Below the pieces are notes generated by a model. It made no database searches and was not told the origin of the DNA. It saw only the letters and a list, made by a program, of their open reading frames with translations. From contig NZ_OGTP01000003.1 of the NCBI RefSeq assembly GCF_900258035.1, forward strand, positions 62,001 to 126,000: a stretch of DNA of 64,000 bases, written 5' to 3'. Both the position numbers and the translations under genes were made by a program. Shown one piece after another: positions 46,592 to 55,324 of the stretch; the first letter of the stretch is position 1, and each line of letters opens with the position of its first letter. This DNA is from Caballeronia novacaledonica (GTDB lineage Bacteria > Pseudomonadota > Gammaproteobacteria > Burkholderiales > Burkholderiaceae).

Positions 46592-47080
46592 ATGGCTACC
46601 ACGACCGCAAACCAGCAACCCATCGTTCCCGCGAAAAGCGGCAAGCTCAAAAAGATCCTGATCATCGCCGTCGGCGCGATCGTGCTCCTCGGCGCGGGAG
46701 CCGGCGGCGCTTATTTCTTTCTCGGCAAAAATCACGGCCCGGCCAAGCCCGCGCCGGAACCGCCGCCCGTGTTCTTCCCGCTCGAATCGCTCACAGTGAA
46801 CCTCCAGTCCGACGACGGCTCCATGCACTATCTGCGCGCCGGCCTCACGCTCAAGCTGAAGGACGAAAAGGTCCAGTTGCTCGTCACCGAGCACATGCCC
46901 GAAGTCCGCAGCCGCGTGCTGCTCCTGCTCTCCGGCAAGCGCCCCGACGATCTCGCGACCGTCGACGGCAAAAAGCAGCTCGCGGGCGAACTGCGCGCAG
47001 CGGTCGAAACCGCGGCGAGCTCGGCCGAAAAGCCGGTGCGCGTCGAGGAAGTGCTGTTCACCGAATTCGTCGTTCAGTAA
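46592..47080 (+). CDS. fliL: Flagellar basal body-associated protein FliL
   Basis: 162-residue single-pass inner-membrane protein near the stator. Cytoplasmic N-tail, then helix KILIIAVGAIVLLGAGAGGA (about 28-48), then a periplasmic domain with PVFFPLESLTVNLQSDDGSM and EHMPEVRSRVLLLLSGKRPD. Start is ATG 46592, after the GAGGCAAGCAA ribosome-binding region. First gene of fliLMNOPQR, preceded by element A. Confidence 0.92.
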   Translation: MATTTANQQPIVPAKSGKLKKILIIAVGAIVLLGAGAGGAYFFLGKNHGPAKPAPEPPPVFFPLESLTVNLQSDDGSMHYLRAGLTLKLKDEKVQLLVTEHMPEVRSRVLLLLSGKRPDDLATVDGKKQLAGELRAAVETAASSAEKPVRVEEVLFTEFVVQ

Positions 47081-47104
47081 CGCCGCATCATCGAGTAAAG
47101 AGCC

Positions 47105-48103
47105 ATGGGCCACGAAGAGTTCATGTCGCAGGAGGAGGTCGATGCCCTCCTCAAAGGCGTCACCGGCGAAATCGATCAGGAATCTGACGAAAAAAAGCCC
47201 GTCGGTGTACGTCCGTACAACATCGCGACGCAGGAACGCATCGTCCGCGGCCGGATGCCCGGCCTCGAAATCATCAACGACCGCTTCGCGCGCCTCATGC
47301 GCGTGGGCATCTTCAACTTCATGCGGCGCTCGGCGGAAATCTCCGTCGGTCCCGTGAAGGTGCAGAAGTACAGCGAATTCACGCGCAACCTGCCGATCCC
47401 GACCAACCTCAACCTGGTCCACGTGAAGCCCCTGCGCGGCACGTCGCTGTTCGTGTTCGATCCGAACCTCGTGTTCTTCGTGGTCGACAACCTGTTCGGC
47501 GGCGACGGGCGCTTTCACACGCGCGTCGAAGGCCGCGAATTCACGCAGACCGAGCAGCGCATCATCAGCAAGCTGCTGAATCTCGTGTTCGAGCACTACG
47601 CGACCTCGTGGCGCAGCGTGAAGCCGCTGCAGTTCGAATACATGCGCTCGGAGATGCACACGCAGTTCGCGAACGTGGCGACGCCGAACGAAATCGTCAT
47701 CGTGACGCAGTTCACGATCGAATTCGGCTCGATCGGCGGCACGCTGCACATCTGCATGCCGTACTCGATGATCGAGCCGATCCGCGACGTGCTCTCCTCG
47801 CCGATTCAGGGCGAAGCGCTCGAAGTGGACCGCCGCTGGGTGCGCGTGCTGTCGCAGCAGGTGCAGTCGGCCGAAGTGGAACTGACGGTGGATCTCGCCG
47901 AGATCCGCTCGTCGTTCGAACAGATTCTCAACATGCGCGCGGGCGACGTGCTGCCGATCGATATCCCGCAGCAGGTCGTCGCGAAGGTGGATGGCGTGCC
48001 GGTCATGGAATGCGGCTACGGAATGTTCAATGGTCAATACGCGCTTCGCGTGCAAAAGATGATCAGCGCGAGCGACACGATGAAGGAAGGTGGATATGAG
48101 TGA
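47105..48103 (+). CDS. fliM: Flagellar motor switch protein FliM
   Basis: 332-residue C-ring protein that receives CheY-P and sets rotation direction. N-terminal CheY-binding peptide: FMSQEEVDALLKGVTGEID (the LSQDEIDALL-type motif). Middle domain MPGLEIINDRFARLMRVGIF, IPTNLNLVHVKPLRGTSLFV and LFGGDGRFHTRVEGREFTQT; the C-terminal FliN-like domain ends GMFNGQYALRVQKMI. The stop overlaps fliN (48096-48103). Confidence 0.96.
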   Translation: MGHEEFMSQEEVDALLKGVTGEIDQESDEKKPVGVRPYNIATQERIVRGRMPGLEIINDRFARLMRVGIFNFMRRSAEISVGPVKVQKYSEFTRNLPIPTNLNLVHVKPLRGTSLFVFDPNLVFFVVDNLFGGDGRFHTRVEGREFTQTEQRIISKLLNLVFEHYATSWRSVKPLQFEYMRSEMHTQFANVATPNEIVIVTQFTIEFGSIGGTLHICMPYSMIEPIRDVLSSPIQGEALEVDRRWVRVLSQQVQSAEVELTVDLAEIRSSFEQILNMRAGDVLPIDIPQQVVAKVDGVPVMECGYGMFNGQYALRVQKMISASDTMKEGGYE

Positions 48104-48539
48104 TCTGATGCAGGAAGGCACGCAGCCGGGTTCGCCCGGCGTGCAGGAAAAGGACGACGAGCTGATGCTGGACGATTGGGCCAGCGCCCTCGCCGAGCAA
48201 AACGGCAACGACGCGCCGGTGGCGGCGAGCGCAGGCGTGTTCCAGCCGCTGTCGAAGGCGGCGGCGCCGTCGACGCGCAACGACATCGACATGATTCTCG
48301 ACATCCCCGTGCAGATGACGGTGGAACTCGGGCGCACGAAGATCGCGATCCGCAACCTGTTGCAACTCGCGCAAGGCTCGGTCGTGGAACTCGACGGCCT
48401 CGCGGGCGAGCCGATGGACGTGCTCGTGAACGGCTGTCTCATCGCGCAGGGCGAAGTGGTCGTCGTGAACGACAAGTTCGGCATTCGCCTGACCGACATC
48501 ATCACGCCGTCCGAACGCATCCGGAAATTGAATCGATGA
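48096..48539 (+). CDS. fliN: Flagellar motor switch protein FliN
   Basis: 147-residue C-ring component forming the ring base with FliM. A variable acidic N-terminus precedes the conserved SpoA-type domain: DIDMILDIPVQMTVELGRTK, LQLAQGSVVELDGLAGEPMD and VLVNGCLIAQGEVVVVNDKF, ending IRLTDIITPSERIRKLN. ATG 48096 overlaps the fliM stop by 8 bases; a GTG at 48090 is in frame but has poorer spacing. Confidence 0.95.
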   Translation: MSDLMQEGTQPGSPGVQEKDDELMLDDWASALAEQNGNDAPVAASAGVFQPLSKAAAPSTRNDIDMILDIPVQMTVELGRTKIAIRNLLQLAQGSVVELDGLAGEPMDVLVNGCLIAQGEVVVVNDKFGIRLTDIITPSERIRKLNR

Positions 48540-49027
48540 AACGCTTTGCCGCCTTGCTGTCCGCAGCGCCGCTTCTTGCGCGCGCCGCGGACATGAATGC
48601 CGTGAACCACGCCGCGCAGATCGCCTCGGGCGTCGGCGCGGGCACGGCGGTGCCGTCGCTCGGTTTCGGCGCGGTGCTGCAGACGCTCGTCGGGCTCGTG
48701 GTCGTGATCGGCTTCGTGTTCGGTTGCGCGTGGCTCGCACGCAAGTTCGGCTATCAGGGCGGCAAGCGCGGCGGTCTCGTGAAGGTCGTGGGCGGCGCGT
48801 CGCTCGGCAATAAAGAGCGCGTCGCGGTCGTCGAAGTGGGCGATACATGGCTCGTGCTCGGCGCCGGTCCCGGCAACGTGCGTCTGCTCCACACGATGCC
48901 CGCCGGATCGGCCGACGTGGAGGGCGTGAGCGTTCCGGCGCCGTCGTCGTCCGGAAATTTCGGCGCGCGCTTCCGCGACGCCCTCGCCGGCGAGGCGAAC
49001 AAGCGGCTCCAGAAGTTCGTCAAGTAA
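48536..49027 (+). CDS. fliO: Flagellar biosynthetic protein FliO
   Basis: 163-residue small membrane protein that helps assemble the FliP ring of the export gate. After a possible signal-like N-terminus (FAALLSAAPLLARA), a membrane helix VLQTLVGLVVVIGFVFGCAW is followed by the FliO/ZBP-type cytoplasmic domain LVKVVGGASLGNKERVAVVE and VGDTWLVLGAGPGNVRLLHT. It overlaps the fliN stop (ATGA at 48536-48539). A hairpin follows at 49044-49077. Confidence 0.9.
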   Translation: MKRFAALLSAAPLLARAADMNAVNHAAQIASGVGAGTAVPSLGFGAVLQTLVGLVVVIGFVFGCAWLARKFGYQGGKRGGLVKVVGGASLGNKERVAVVEVGDTWLVLGAGPGNVRLLHTMPAGSADVEGVSVPAPSSSGNFGARFRDALAGEANKRLQKFVK

Positions 49028-49043
49028 GTTCGTTCGACGATGA

Positions 49044-49077
49044 CATCGGGCGTGCTCCGCGAGGACCACGCCCGATG
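49044..49077 (+). terminator. Hairpin after fliO
   Basis: An 11-bp stem, CATCGGGCGTG (49044-49054) with CACGCCCGATG (49067-49077), lies in the fliO-fliP gap. There is no good T-run, so it may act as an attenuator or a partial terminator. A fresh start of transcription at the 49138-49195 module would fit this. Confidence 0.5.
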
Positions 49078-49137
49078 CGCGTTTACCGGGCCGCTTTGCA
49101 ATAGAACGAGTTAGCCCGGCTTTTCCCCTCTTTTCGC

Positions 49138-49195
49138 GCCATCGTTCCATGCCGCGATAGCCGAGAATTCACGCTATCGAAAGAGGCAGGATTTC
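49138..49195 (+). promoter_or_regulatory. Duplicated control module before fliP
   Basis: CGATAG (49155-49160) and CTATCG (49174-49179) are again 13 bases apart, followed by GAAAGAGGCAGG. Over about 45 bases it matches the fliL module (46536-46586) with only a few changes, including flanking CCATCG. In fliL it leads directly to the ATG, whereas here it leads to a 28-codon ORF. Confidence 0.5.
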
Positions 49196-49282
49196 ATGTT
49201 CATCACGTTTGTCGTTCTTCAAGGTCAGCGCATTCTCGATGCCCTCGCAAGCATCGCCGGCGGGAGCAAGTCATGCAGTTGA
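49196..49282 (+). CDS. 28-codon upstream ORF overlapping fliP start
   Basis: Reads [20 protein letters not shown] then AGGSKSCS. It sits behind a good ribosome-binding sequence (AGAGGCAGG) exactly where fliL starts in the twin module, and its stop overlaps the fliP ATG by ten bases (ATGCAGTTGA, 49273-49282). It may couple translation to fliP or be a decayed reading frame. No known family; too short to judge from sequence alone. Confidence 0.4.
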   Translation: MFITFVVLQGQRILDALASIAGGSKSCS

Positions 49283-50043
49283 GTCGTAACATCGTGCGCG
49301 GCGTGAAGATCGCGCTACCGGTCGCGATCGGTTTGATGCCGTATCTCGCGTTCGCGCAAAGCACGGCGGGTCTGCCCGCCTTCAATACGAGCCCCGGCCC
49401 GAACGGCGGCACGACGTACTCGCTCAGCGTGCAGACGATGCTGCTGCTGACGATGCTCTCGTTCCTCCCGGCGATGGTCCTGATGATGACGAGCTTCACG
49501 CGCATCATCATCGTGCTGTCGCTGTTGCGCCAGGCGCTCGGCACGACGAGCACGCCGCCGAATCAGGTGCTCGTCGGCCTCGCGCTGTTCCTGTCGTTCT
49601 TCGTGATGTCGCCCGTGCTCGATCGCGCGTACACCGACGCGTACAAGCCCTTCTCCGAAGGCCAGATCGCGCTGGATCAGGCCATGACGCGCGGCGTCGC
49701 GCCGTTCAAGCAGTTCATGCTGAAGCAGACGCGCGAATCGGATCTCGCGCTCTTCGCGCGCATCTCGCACGCCGCGCCGATGAACGGTCCCGAGGACGTG
49801 CCGCTGTCGCTGCTGGTGCCGTCGTTCATCACGAGCGAGTTGAAGACGGGCTTTCAGATCGGCTTCACGATCTTCATTCCGTTTCTCATCATCGACATGG
49901 TGGTGGCGAGCGTGCTGATGTCGATGGGCATGATGATGGTTTCGCCTACGACGATCGCGCTGCCGTTCAAGCTGATGTTGTTCGTGCTCGTCGATGGCTG
50001 GCAGTTGCTGATCGGCTCGCTCGCGCAAAGTTTCGTATCCTGA
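49273..50043 (+). CDS. fliP: Flagellar biosynthetic protein FliP
   Basis: 256-residue export-gate protein that forms the pore with FliQ and FliR. Signal peptide [19 protein letters not shown], then [40 protein letters not shown], and the conserved [20 protein letters not shown]. The C-terminal part [20 protein letters not shown] and [20 protein letters not shown] complete the family. ATG 49273 overlaps the preceding short ORF. Followed 10 bases later by fliQ. Confidence 0.95.
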   Translation: MQLSRNIVRGVKIALPVAIGLMPYLAFAQSTAGLPAFNTSPGPNGGTTYSLSVQTMLLLTMLSFLPAMVLMMTSFTRIIIVLSLLRQALGTTSTPPNQVLVGLALFLSFFVMSPVLDRAYTDAYKPFSEGQIALDQAMTRGVAPFKQFMLKQTRESDLALFARISHAAPMNGPEDVPLSLLVPSFITSELKTGFQIGFTIFIPFLIIDMVVASVLMSMGMMMVSPTTIALPFKLMLFVLVDGWQLLIGSLAQSFVS

Positions 50044-50053
50044 GGAGACGCGC

Positions 50054-50323
50054 ATGACCCCCGAATCCGTCATGACGATGGCGCATCAGGCGATGTACGT
50101 CGCCTTGCTGCTTGCCGCGCCGTTGTTGCTGGTTGCGCTTGTCGTCGGTCTGGTCGTGAGCCTGTTTCAGGCGGCCACGCAGATCAACGAGTCGACGTTG
50201 TCGTTCATTCCGAAGCTGATCGCGGTTGCCGTGACGCTGGTGATCGCGGGTCCGTGGATGCTCTCGACGCTGCTCGACTACATGCGCCACGTTTTCACGA
50301 TCACGCCTGCGATCACGGGCTGA
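50054..50323 (+). CDS. fliQ: Flagellar biosynthetic protein FliQ
   Basis: 89-residue two-helix export-gate protein. It begins MTPESVMTMAHQAMYVALLL, with LVALVVGLVVSLFQAATQIN and ESTLSFIPKLIAVAVTLVIA, the classic FliQ/SctS pattern. Lies between fliP and fliR in the standard order. Confidence 0.95.
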   Translation: MTPESVMTMAHQAMYVALLLAAPLLLVALVVGLVVSLFQAATQINESTLSFIPKLIAVAVTLVIAGPWMLSTLLDYMRHVFTITPAITG

Positions 50324-50333
50324 GCTTCGTTCG

Positions 50334-51128
50334 ATGTTCTCCGTCACGTACGCGCAACTGAACGGCTGGCTCACGGCGTTTCTGTGGCCGTTCGTGCGCA
50401 TCCTCGCGTTGATCGCCACGGCGCCCGTGCTGAGCCACATGGCGATTCCGATGCGCGTGAAAATCGCGGTCGCCGCGTTCATTTCGCTGATCGTCGCGCC
50501 AACGCTTCCGGCCATGCCTCAGGCGACGGTATTTTCCGCGGCCGGCGTGTGGATCATCGTGAATCAGTTTCTGATCGGCGCGGCGATCGGCATGGTGATG
50601 CAGATTGCGTTCGCCGCCGTCGATGCGGCGGGCGAGTTCATCGGCCAGCAAATGGGCCTCGGATTCGCGATGCTTTACGATCCGCGCGCGGGCGGCAATG
50701 CGGTGGTCGTATCGCGCTATCTGAACACGCTCGCGATGCTCGCATTTCTCGTTTTCGATGGGCATTTGCAGTTGATCGGTGCGCTTGTCGCCACGTTTCA
50801 GAGCGTGCCGATCGAGGCGAATGTCGTCGCGGCGGCGTCGCATGCGCAGGGATGGCGAGTGCTGGTCGGTTATGGCGGGAGCGTTTTTTCGACGGGACTG
50901 CTGCTGGCATTGCCGATTGTCGCGGCGCTGTTGATCGCCAATCTCGCGCTCGGTATTCTCAATCGCGCCGCGCCGCAGATCGGGATTTTTCAGGTCGGCT
51001 TTCCGGTGACGATGCTCGTCGGGCTGCTTTTGTTGCAGCTCATGGTGCCGAATCTTATGCCTTTTTTTCAGCGGATTTTCGATGTTGGTATCGCTGAGGT
51101 GGGCCGCGTTGCGGCGGGGATGTTTTGA
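50334..51128 (+). CDS. fliR: Flagellar biosynthetic protein FliR
   Basis: 264-residue polytopic export-gate protein. Helices include LTAFLWPFVRILALIATAPV and VKIAVAAFISLIVAPTLPAM; the conserved GAAIGMVMQIAFAAVDAAGE, FIGQQMGLGFAMLYDPRAGG and IGIFQVGFPVTMLVGLLLLQ are present. Ends fliLMNOPQR. The stop is followed within a few bases by the T-run of palindromic element B, a likely transcript end. Confidence 0.94.
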   Translation: MFSVTYAQLNGWLTAFLWPFVRILALIATAPVLSHMAIPMRVKIAVAAFISLIVAPTLPAMPQATVFSAAGVWIIVNQFLIGAAIGMVMQIAFAAVDAAGEFIGQQMGLGFAMLYDPRAGGNAVVVSRYLNTLAMLAFLVFDGHLQLIGALVATFQSVPIEANVVAAASHAQGWRVLVGYGGSVFSTGLLLALPIVAALLIANLALGILNRAAPQIGIFQVGFPVTMLVGLLLLQLMVPNLMPFFQRIFDVGIAEVGRVAAGMF

Positions 51129-51131
51129 GGG

Positions 51132-51939
51132 GTTTTTTTGTGTTGTCGGATCCCGATTCGCTTTCGGTTTAATAGCGGTGGACCTGTGCGGGGTGTTCTT
51201 TGCTGCTGCAGGGACTTCGGGAAACTTGTATTCGCGTCGGTCTATTAGCATTGCCCCTGTGCGGGGCGGCAGTTACTTTCTTTGCTGCTGCAAAGAAAGT
51301 AACCAAAGAAAGCAGCTTTTCCATCCAAAGTGCTTCATGCCGGCCGCGGCACGGGCGATTGGCTGAATGGCCCGCAGAGTAGCGAGTGCCCTCGCAAGCA
51401 GAACACGGCGTGGACCGCGCACGGTCTGACACATCGCACCACATAACAAACTGGTTCAGCACGAAATAGCGCCAGCCCGCTTCGCGGCCGACCGGTCAAT
51501 CGGGTCGGCGCGCGCTTTCTTGCTAACGCCGCCATCTCACGGCGCTCGTTATTCGTCGGTTTCCCTTGCAGACCCAGCGGCAGCGCGAAGCGCTGTGCCG
51601 ATGCTATTTCGTGCTGAACCAGCGCCCTTAAACATGTGGTGCGTCAGACCGTGCGCGAGCCAAGCCCGGTGATTGTGATGAGGGCACTCTTTAGGCGAGT
51701 GCCACCTTGGAGGAGAAAATTGGCCAAGTTGCGTGTGACCGCGGGCCTGAAAAGCTGCTTTCTTTGGTTACTTTCTTTGCAGCAGCAAAGAAAGTAACTG
51801 CCGCCCCGCACAGGGGCAACGCCAATAAACCGACACGAATACAAGTTTCCCGAAGCCCCTGCGGCAGCAAAGAACGCCACGCACAGGGACAACGCTAATA
51901 AACCAATAACAAATCGGGATCCAGCGACAAAAAAAGGCC
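51132..51939. repeat. Palindromic element B (fliR-flgL interval)
   Basis: The most complete copy. Terminal box GGATCCCGAT with its T-run on the left (51132-51157) and the inverted ATCGGGATCC with an A-run on the right (51913-51939). The arms (51212-51319 and 51747-51853) differ at about four positions from perfect inverted repeats. Core halves face each other, for example a 20-bp perfect inverted repeat at 51451-51470 and 51603-51622. In both arms of B the base before the hairpin is T:A (51274 and 51796), whereas A and C both have C:G there. It lies between two convergent genes, and poly-T at both ends suggests bidirectional termination. No coding capacity: the frame open in copies A and C contains a stop here. 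Confidence 0.88.
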
Positions 51940-51953
51940 TAAAGCGCCAGCAA

Positions 51954-53189
51954 TCAACTCCCGATGTAATCAAACAACGACATCTTCTGAATCTGCGAAA
52001 ATGCCATCTGCGCCGCCTGCAACGAGTTCTGCGTCAACTCATACTGGCTGATCGATGAAACCAGATCGATGCTCGTCAAATTCGCAATATCGCTCGCCGT
52101 CTGCGTCTGGCTCGTCTGCATCGCGGTCTGCGTAGACTGCACTTCCTGCTCGCGACCGCCCACCACAGTCTGCGCCGACAGCACGTTGTTGAACGTGTTG
52201 TCGATCTTCGTGCCCGCCGTCGTCAGCGCATTCGTCAACGCGGCCTGCGCGCCCGGCGATCCCGTCGGCTGCTTGAGCGCGCTCACGATCGTATCGAGCG
52301 TCGCGAAGATGTCGTTGTTGTCGGTCGAGGCCGGCTGCACGGTGAACGAGTCCTTGTCGGCAGGCGTGCCGTCGATCGTCACCTTCTGGCCGCCGAGCGC
52401 GATGTCGGTCTTGCCCGTGTAAGCGACATTCGTCGGCAGCGTGCTGTCCGCCGGGTCCGACGTGATCGAATAAGTCGTGGAACCATCCGTCTGCGAAACC
52501 GAGAACGAGATCGTGTACTTGCTCGCGTTGCCCGGATTGCTCGTGTCGCTCACGCTCACCGCGCTGATCGTGCCCGTGCCCGTATTCGTATCGGACGCGC
52601 GCGACACCGGATCGCTTTCCACCGGCGACACGCTCTGAAAAATCGACTGGCCCGTGTCGCCCACGGGAATCGATCGCCCGTCGCTGATCTGCACGGTGCG
52701 CTGGCCCTGGTCGCCGGAATAGCTCGCGCCGACGCCCGACGAATTGTTCGAGAACGGCGCAGTGCCGCCCTTCAGGCCCGAGAAGATGTAGTTGCCGTCG
52801 CTGTCCGTGGTGTTCGCGAGACTGAAAAGCTGATCGCGCAGACCCGAAATCGTGTTCGCGACCGACGTGCGGTCCGAATCCGTGAGCGAGCCGTCGCCCG
52901 CCCGCACGATCTGCGTCTGAATGCTCTGAATCACGCTGCTCACGTCGCCCAACGTGGAGTCTTCCTGCTGCAACGACGACAGCGCCGTCGTCTGGTTCGT
53001 GCCGTACTGCGCGAGCGCGCCGCTCTTCATCGTGAGCTGCACCGCCTGCGCCGCGCCGAGCGGATCGTCGGACGCCGTGAGAATGCGCTTGCCCGACGAA
53101 ATCTGCTGATACATCGATGCGAGCGTGCTCTGCTGGTCGCTCATCGAAGCGACGTTCAAATTGAAGTACTGGGAACTGGAAATACGCAT
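51954..53189 (-). CDS. flgL: Flagellar hook-filament junction protein FlgL
   Basis: 411-residue HAP3. It begins MRISSSQYFNLNVASMSDQQ and ISSGKRILTASDDPLGAAQA, the flagellin-like N-terminal coiled coil, and ends SISQYELTQNSLQAAQMAFS then QKMSLFDYIG. A Ser/Thr-rich variable middle domain is exposed in the assembled structure. It follows flgK by 11 bases, so both come from the sigma-28 promoter at 55198-55224. The stop lies close to the right end of element B. Confidence 0.93.
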   Translation of the reverse strand: MRISSSQYFNLNVASMSDQQSTLASMYQQISSGKRILTASDDPLGAAQAVQLTMKSGALAQYGTNQTTALSSLQQEDSTLGDVSSVIQSIQTQIVRAGDGSLTDSDRTSVANTISGLRDQLFSLANTTDSDGNYIFSGLKGGTAPFSNNSSGVGASYSGDQGQRTVQISDGRSIPVGDTGQSIFQSVSPVESDPVSRASDTNTGTGTISAVSVSDTSNPGNASKYTISFSVSQTDGSTTYSITSDPADSTLPTNVAYTGKTDIALGGQKVTIDGTPADKDSFTVQPASTDNNDIFATLDTIVSALKQPTGSPGAQAALTNALTTAGTKIDNTFNNVLSAQTVVGGREQEVQSTQTAMQTSQTQTASDIANLTSIDLVSSISQYELTQNSLQAAQMAFSQIQKMSLFDYIGS

Positions 53190-53200
53190 CGCGTTTAACC

Positions 53201-55144
53201 TCAGTTGAACATGCCGAGCAGCGACTGGAACAGCGTCGCGGCGGTCTGGATCACCTTGCTGTTCGCTTGATAAAGCTGCTGATACTGAATCAGATTGGCC
53301 GCTTCTTCGTTCAGGTTCACGCCCTGCACCGATTGCTGCGCCGACGTCGCCTGGGTCAGAAGCGCGGTCTGCGCCGTGCTCGTCGCCTTGAGCTGATTGG
53401 TCGAGTTGCCGATCGTGTTGACGTAGTTCGCGTACGAGCTCGTCAGCGTGTCGGTGCCGCCGTTGAGCGACTTCGCCGACACCAGGTTCGACATCGCGAG
53501 CGCGTTGCTGCCGTCGCTCGTGCCGCCCTTGTTCTGCGCGATCTTGAACGCGTCGCCGTCTTTCGGCGTGCCGCTGATGGTCGCGGAAACGCCATTCGCC
53601 GAGACCGTCATACCCTTCGACGCGTCGTAGGGAATCGTCGTGCCGGGATCGTAGTCGGTTCCGTTGACCGTCACCTTCACGTCGGACGTGAAGCCGTTCG
53701 CCGTCGCGTTGTACTTCAGGTTGATGTCCGACGACATCGCGTTCTGCGTCACCGTCGCCGACGAAATCGACGCCGTGCCGGTGTTCGTGGTCGCCGCCGA
53801 CGTCACCGCCGGCGATGCCGCCGCGATCGCCGCGCCGTTGCTCGTCGTGAGCTTGAAGTTGTCGAGCGCGCCGCGCGTCGGCTGGATCGTGAACGAGTCG
53901 CCCTTTTGCACGCCGCTCAGCGAAGACACGTCGATGTTCAGGCCGTTGATCGTCTTCTGCGTCTCCGTCGCCGGATCGATCGTGCCGAGCTGCTGGCCGG
54001 TCGCCGGATCGGTCACCGTGTACTTGCTGCCGTCGTAGGTGACGGTGAAATCGTTGGCGGGCGGCTGCGAGCCGTCGGCGATCGTCGCCGTCGGCAAGCC
54101 GGTGCCCTTGTTCCGCGCATTGGCGATGATGTTCGGATCGCTCGTCGCGAACAGTTTGCCGCCGGGCTGGCCGTTCAGGTCGAGGCCGAGCGCGTTCTGA
54201 TCGTTCAACTGGTTGGCGAAGCTCGTCGCGATGGCGCCGAGTTGCGCCTGCGCCGGATCGAGCGTCTGCGTGCGAAAGTCGATGAGACCGCCGAGCACGC
54301 CGCCCGTGAGCGCCGAGTTGTCGACGTATTGCATGGTCGCGGCCGTTTGCGTCGCGCCGTTGCTGCTCTGGAACGCCACGGCGAGTTCGCTCGGATCGGC
54401 CGCCGAAGGCACCGCTTGCAGCCCGTATTGCGTATTGCCGACGACGAGCGGCTGCCCGTTGCCGATGAACACGTTGTAGTTGCCGTCCTGCTGCACGACC
54501 TGCACGCCGATCATCGAGCTCAGATTGTTGACGAGCTGATCGCGCTGATCGAGCAACTGGTTCGGCTGCTGGCCGCCCGCGCTGGCGATGTTGATCTGCT
54601 TGTTGAGATCGGCGATCTGTTGCGAGTAGCTGTTGATCTGCGAGACGGCGCTCGTCAGTTGCGTGTTGACGCTCTGACGCAACTGATCGTATTGCTGGCC
54701 CGCCGAGTTGATCTGATCGGCGAGTGTCTGCGCGTTGCTCATCAGCGACTGGCGCGCGGCGGTGCTGCTCGCGGAGTTCGCCACGGACTGCAGGCCGGAG
54801 AAGTAATTCGTGATGCCTTGCGCGATGCCCTTGGTCGGATCGCCGACGAGATTGTTCAACTGCGAGATCAGCGAGTAATACGTGCTGGCCGCGCTGCTCG
54901 ACGATTGCGTGTTGTTCACCTGCGTCGTCAGGTACTGGCTGTACTGACGCGTGACGGTGGTGGCCTGAACGCCGTTGCCGAGATAACCCGAGCCGGTGAA
55001 CTGGCCGGCTGACTCCTGATAGGAGACTTTTTCGAGCGTATAGCCGGGCGTCGCGGCGTTGCTGATGTTCTGTCCCGTTGTCGTGAGGCCCCACTGGGCC
55101 GCATTCAGACCGGAAAGACCAATGCTGAAGATGTTATTGGACAT
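53201..55144 (-). CDS. flgK: Flagellar hook-filament junction protein FlgK
   Basis: 647-residue HAP1. Start: MSNNIFSIGLSGLNAAQWGL, TTGQNISNAATPGYTLEKVS; the D0/D1 ends are conserved and the centre is variable and Ser/Thr/Gly-rich. C-terminal GVNLNEEAANLIQYQQLYQA and SKVIQTAATLFQSLLGMF are typical. Length is in the family range. The sigma-28 promoter (55198-55224) gives a leader of about 45 bases. In-frame codons up to 55186 were rejected because MSNNIFSIG is the true N-terminus. Confidence 0.94.
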   Translation of the reverse strand: MSNNIFSIGLSGLNAAQWGLTTTGQNISNAATPGYTLEKVSYQESAGQFTGSGYLGNGVQATTVTRQYSQYLTTQVNNTQSSSSAASTYYSLISQLNNLVGDPTKGIAQGITNYFSGLQSVANSASSTAARQSLMSNAQTLADQINSAGQQYDQLRQSVNTQLTSAVSQINSYSQQIADLNKQINIASAGGQQPNQLLDQRDQLVNNLSSMIGVQVVQQDGNYNVFIGNGQPLVVGNTQYGLQAVPSAADPSELAVAFQSSNGATQTAATMQYVDNSALTGGVLGGLIDFRTQTLDPAQAQLGAIATSFANQLNDQNALGLDLNGQPGGKLFATSDPNIIANARNKGTGLPTATIADGSQPPANDFTVTYDGSKYTVTDPATGQQLGTIDPATETQKTINGLNIDVSSLSGVQKGDSFTIQPTRGALDNFKLTTSNGAAIAAASPAVTSAATTNTGTASISSATVTQNAMSSDINLKYNATANGFTSDVKVTVNGTDYDPGTTIPYDASKGMTVSANGVSATISGTPKDGDAFKIAQNKGGTSDGSNALAMSNLVSAKSLNGGTDTLTSSYANYVNTIGNSTNQLKATSTAQTALLTQATSAQQSVQGVNLNEEAANLIQYQQLYQANSKVIQTAATLFQSLLGMFN

Positions 55145-55197
55145 GCGTGAATCCTGGTGAAGCGGCGTTGGATCGTGCTGCCGCACGGCTGACTTGT

Positions 55198-55224
55198 ATA
55201 TCGGCCGATGGCCGGGGAAGTTGA
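55198..55224 (-). promoter_or_regulatory. Sigma-28 (FliA) promoter of flgKL
   Basis: Minus strand: -35 TCAACTTC (55217-55224), 11-bp spacer, -10 GCCGATAT (55198-55205). It agrees closely with the enteric form TCAAGTTT-N11-GCCGATAA. Transcription would start near 55190, about 45 bases before flgK. Confidence 0.85.
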
Positions 55225-55324
55225 GCGTTTGCGCGTTACGGAGACGGTTGTCGCGATGGGGCCATTATCGGAGTCTTGGCGCAATGGCTATTGCGCGAGA
55301 AGCTTGGGGTTTTGGCGCTAATTC

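Noticed and set aside
45743..49150. 1135-codon minus-strand ORF across fliL, fliM, fliN and fliO
   Set aside because: It is antisense to four certain flagellar genes and reads through element A; its Arg/His/Ala composition is typical of antisense frames in GC-rich DNA.
51954..55094. A single 1046-codon minus-strand ORF covering flgL and most of flgK
   Set aside because: Only the last 411 codons (flgL from 53189) are real. The upstream part is an out-of-frame reading of flgK, so there is no flgK-flgL fusion.
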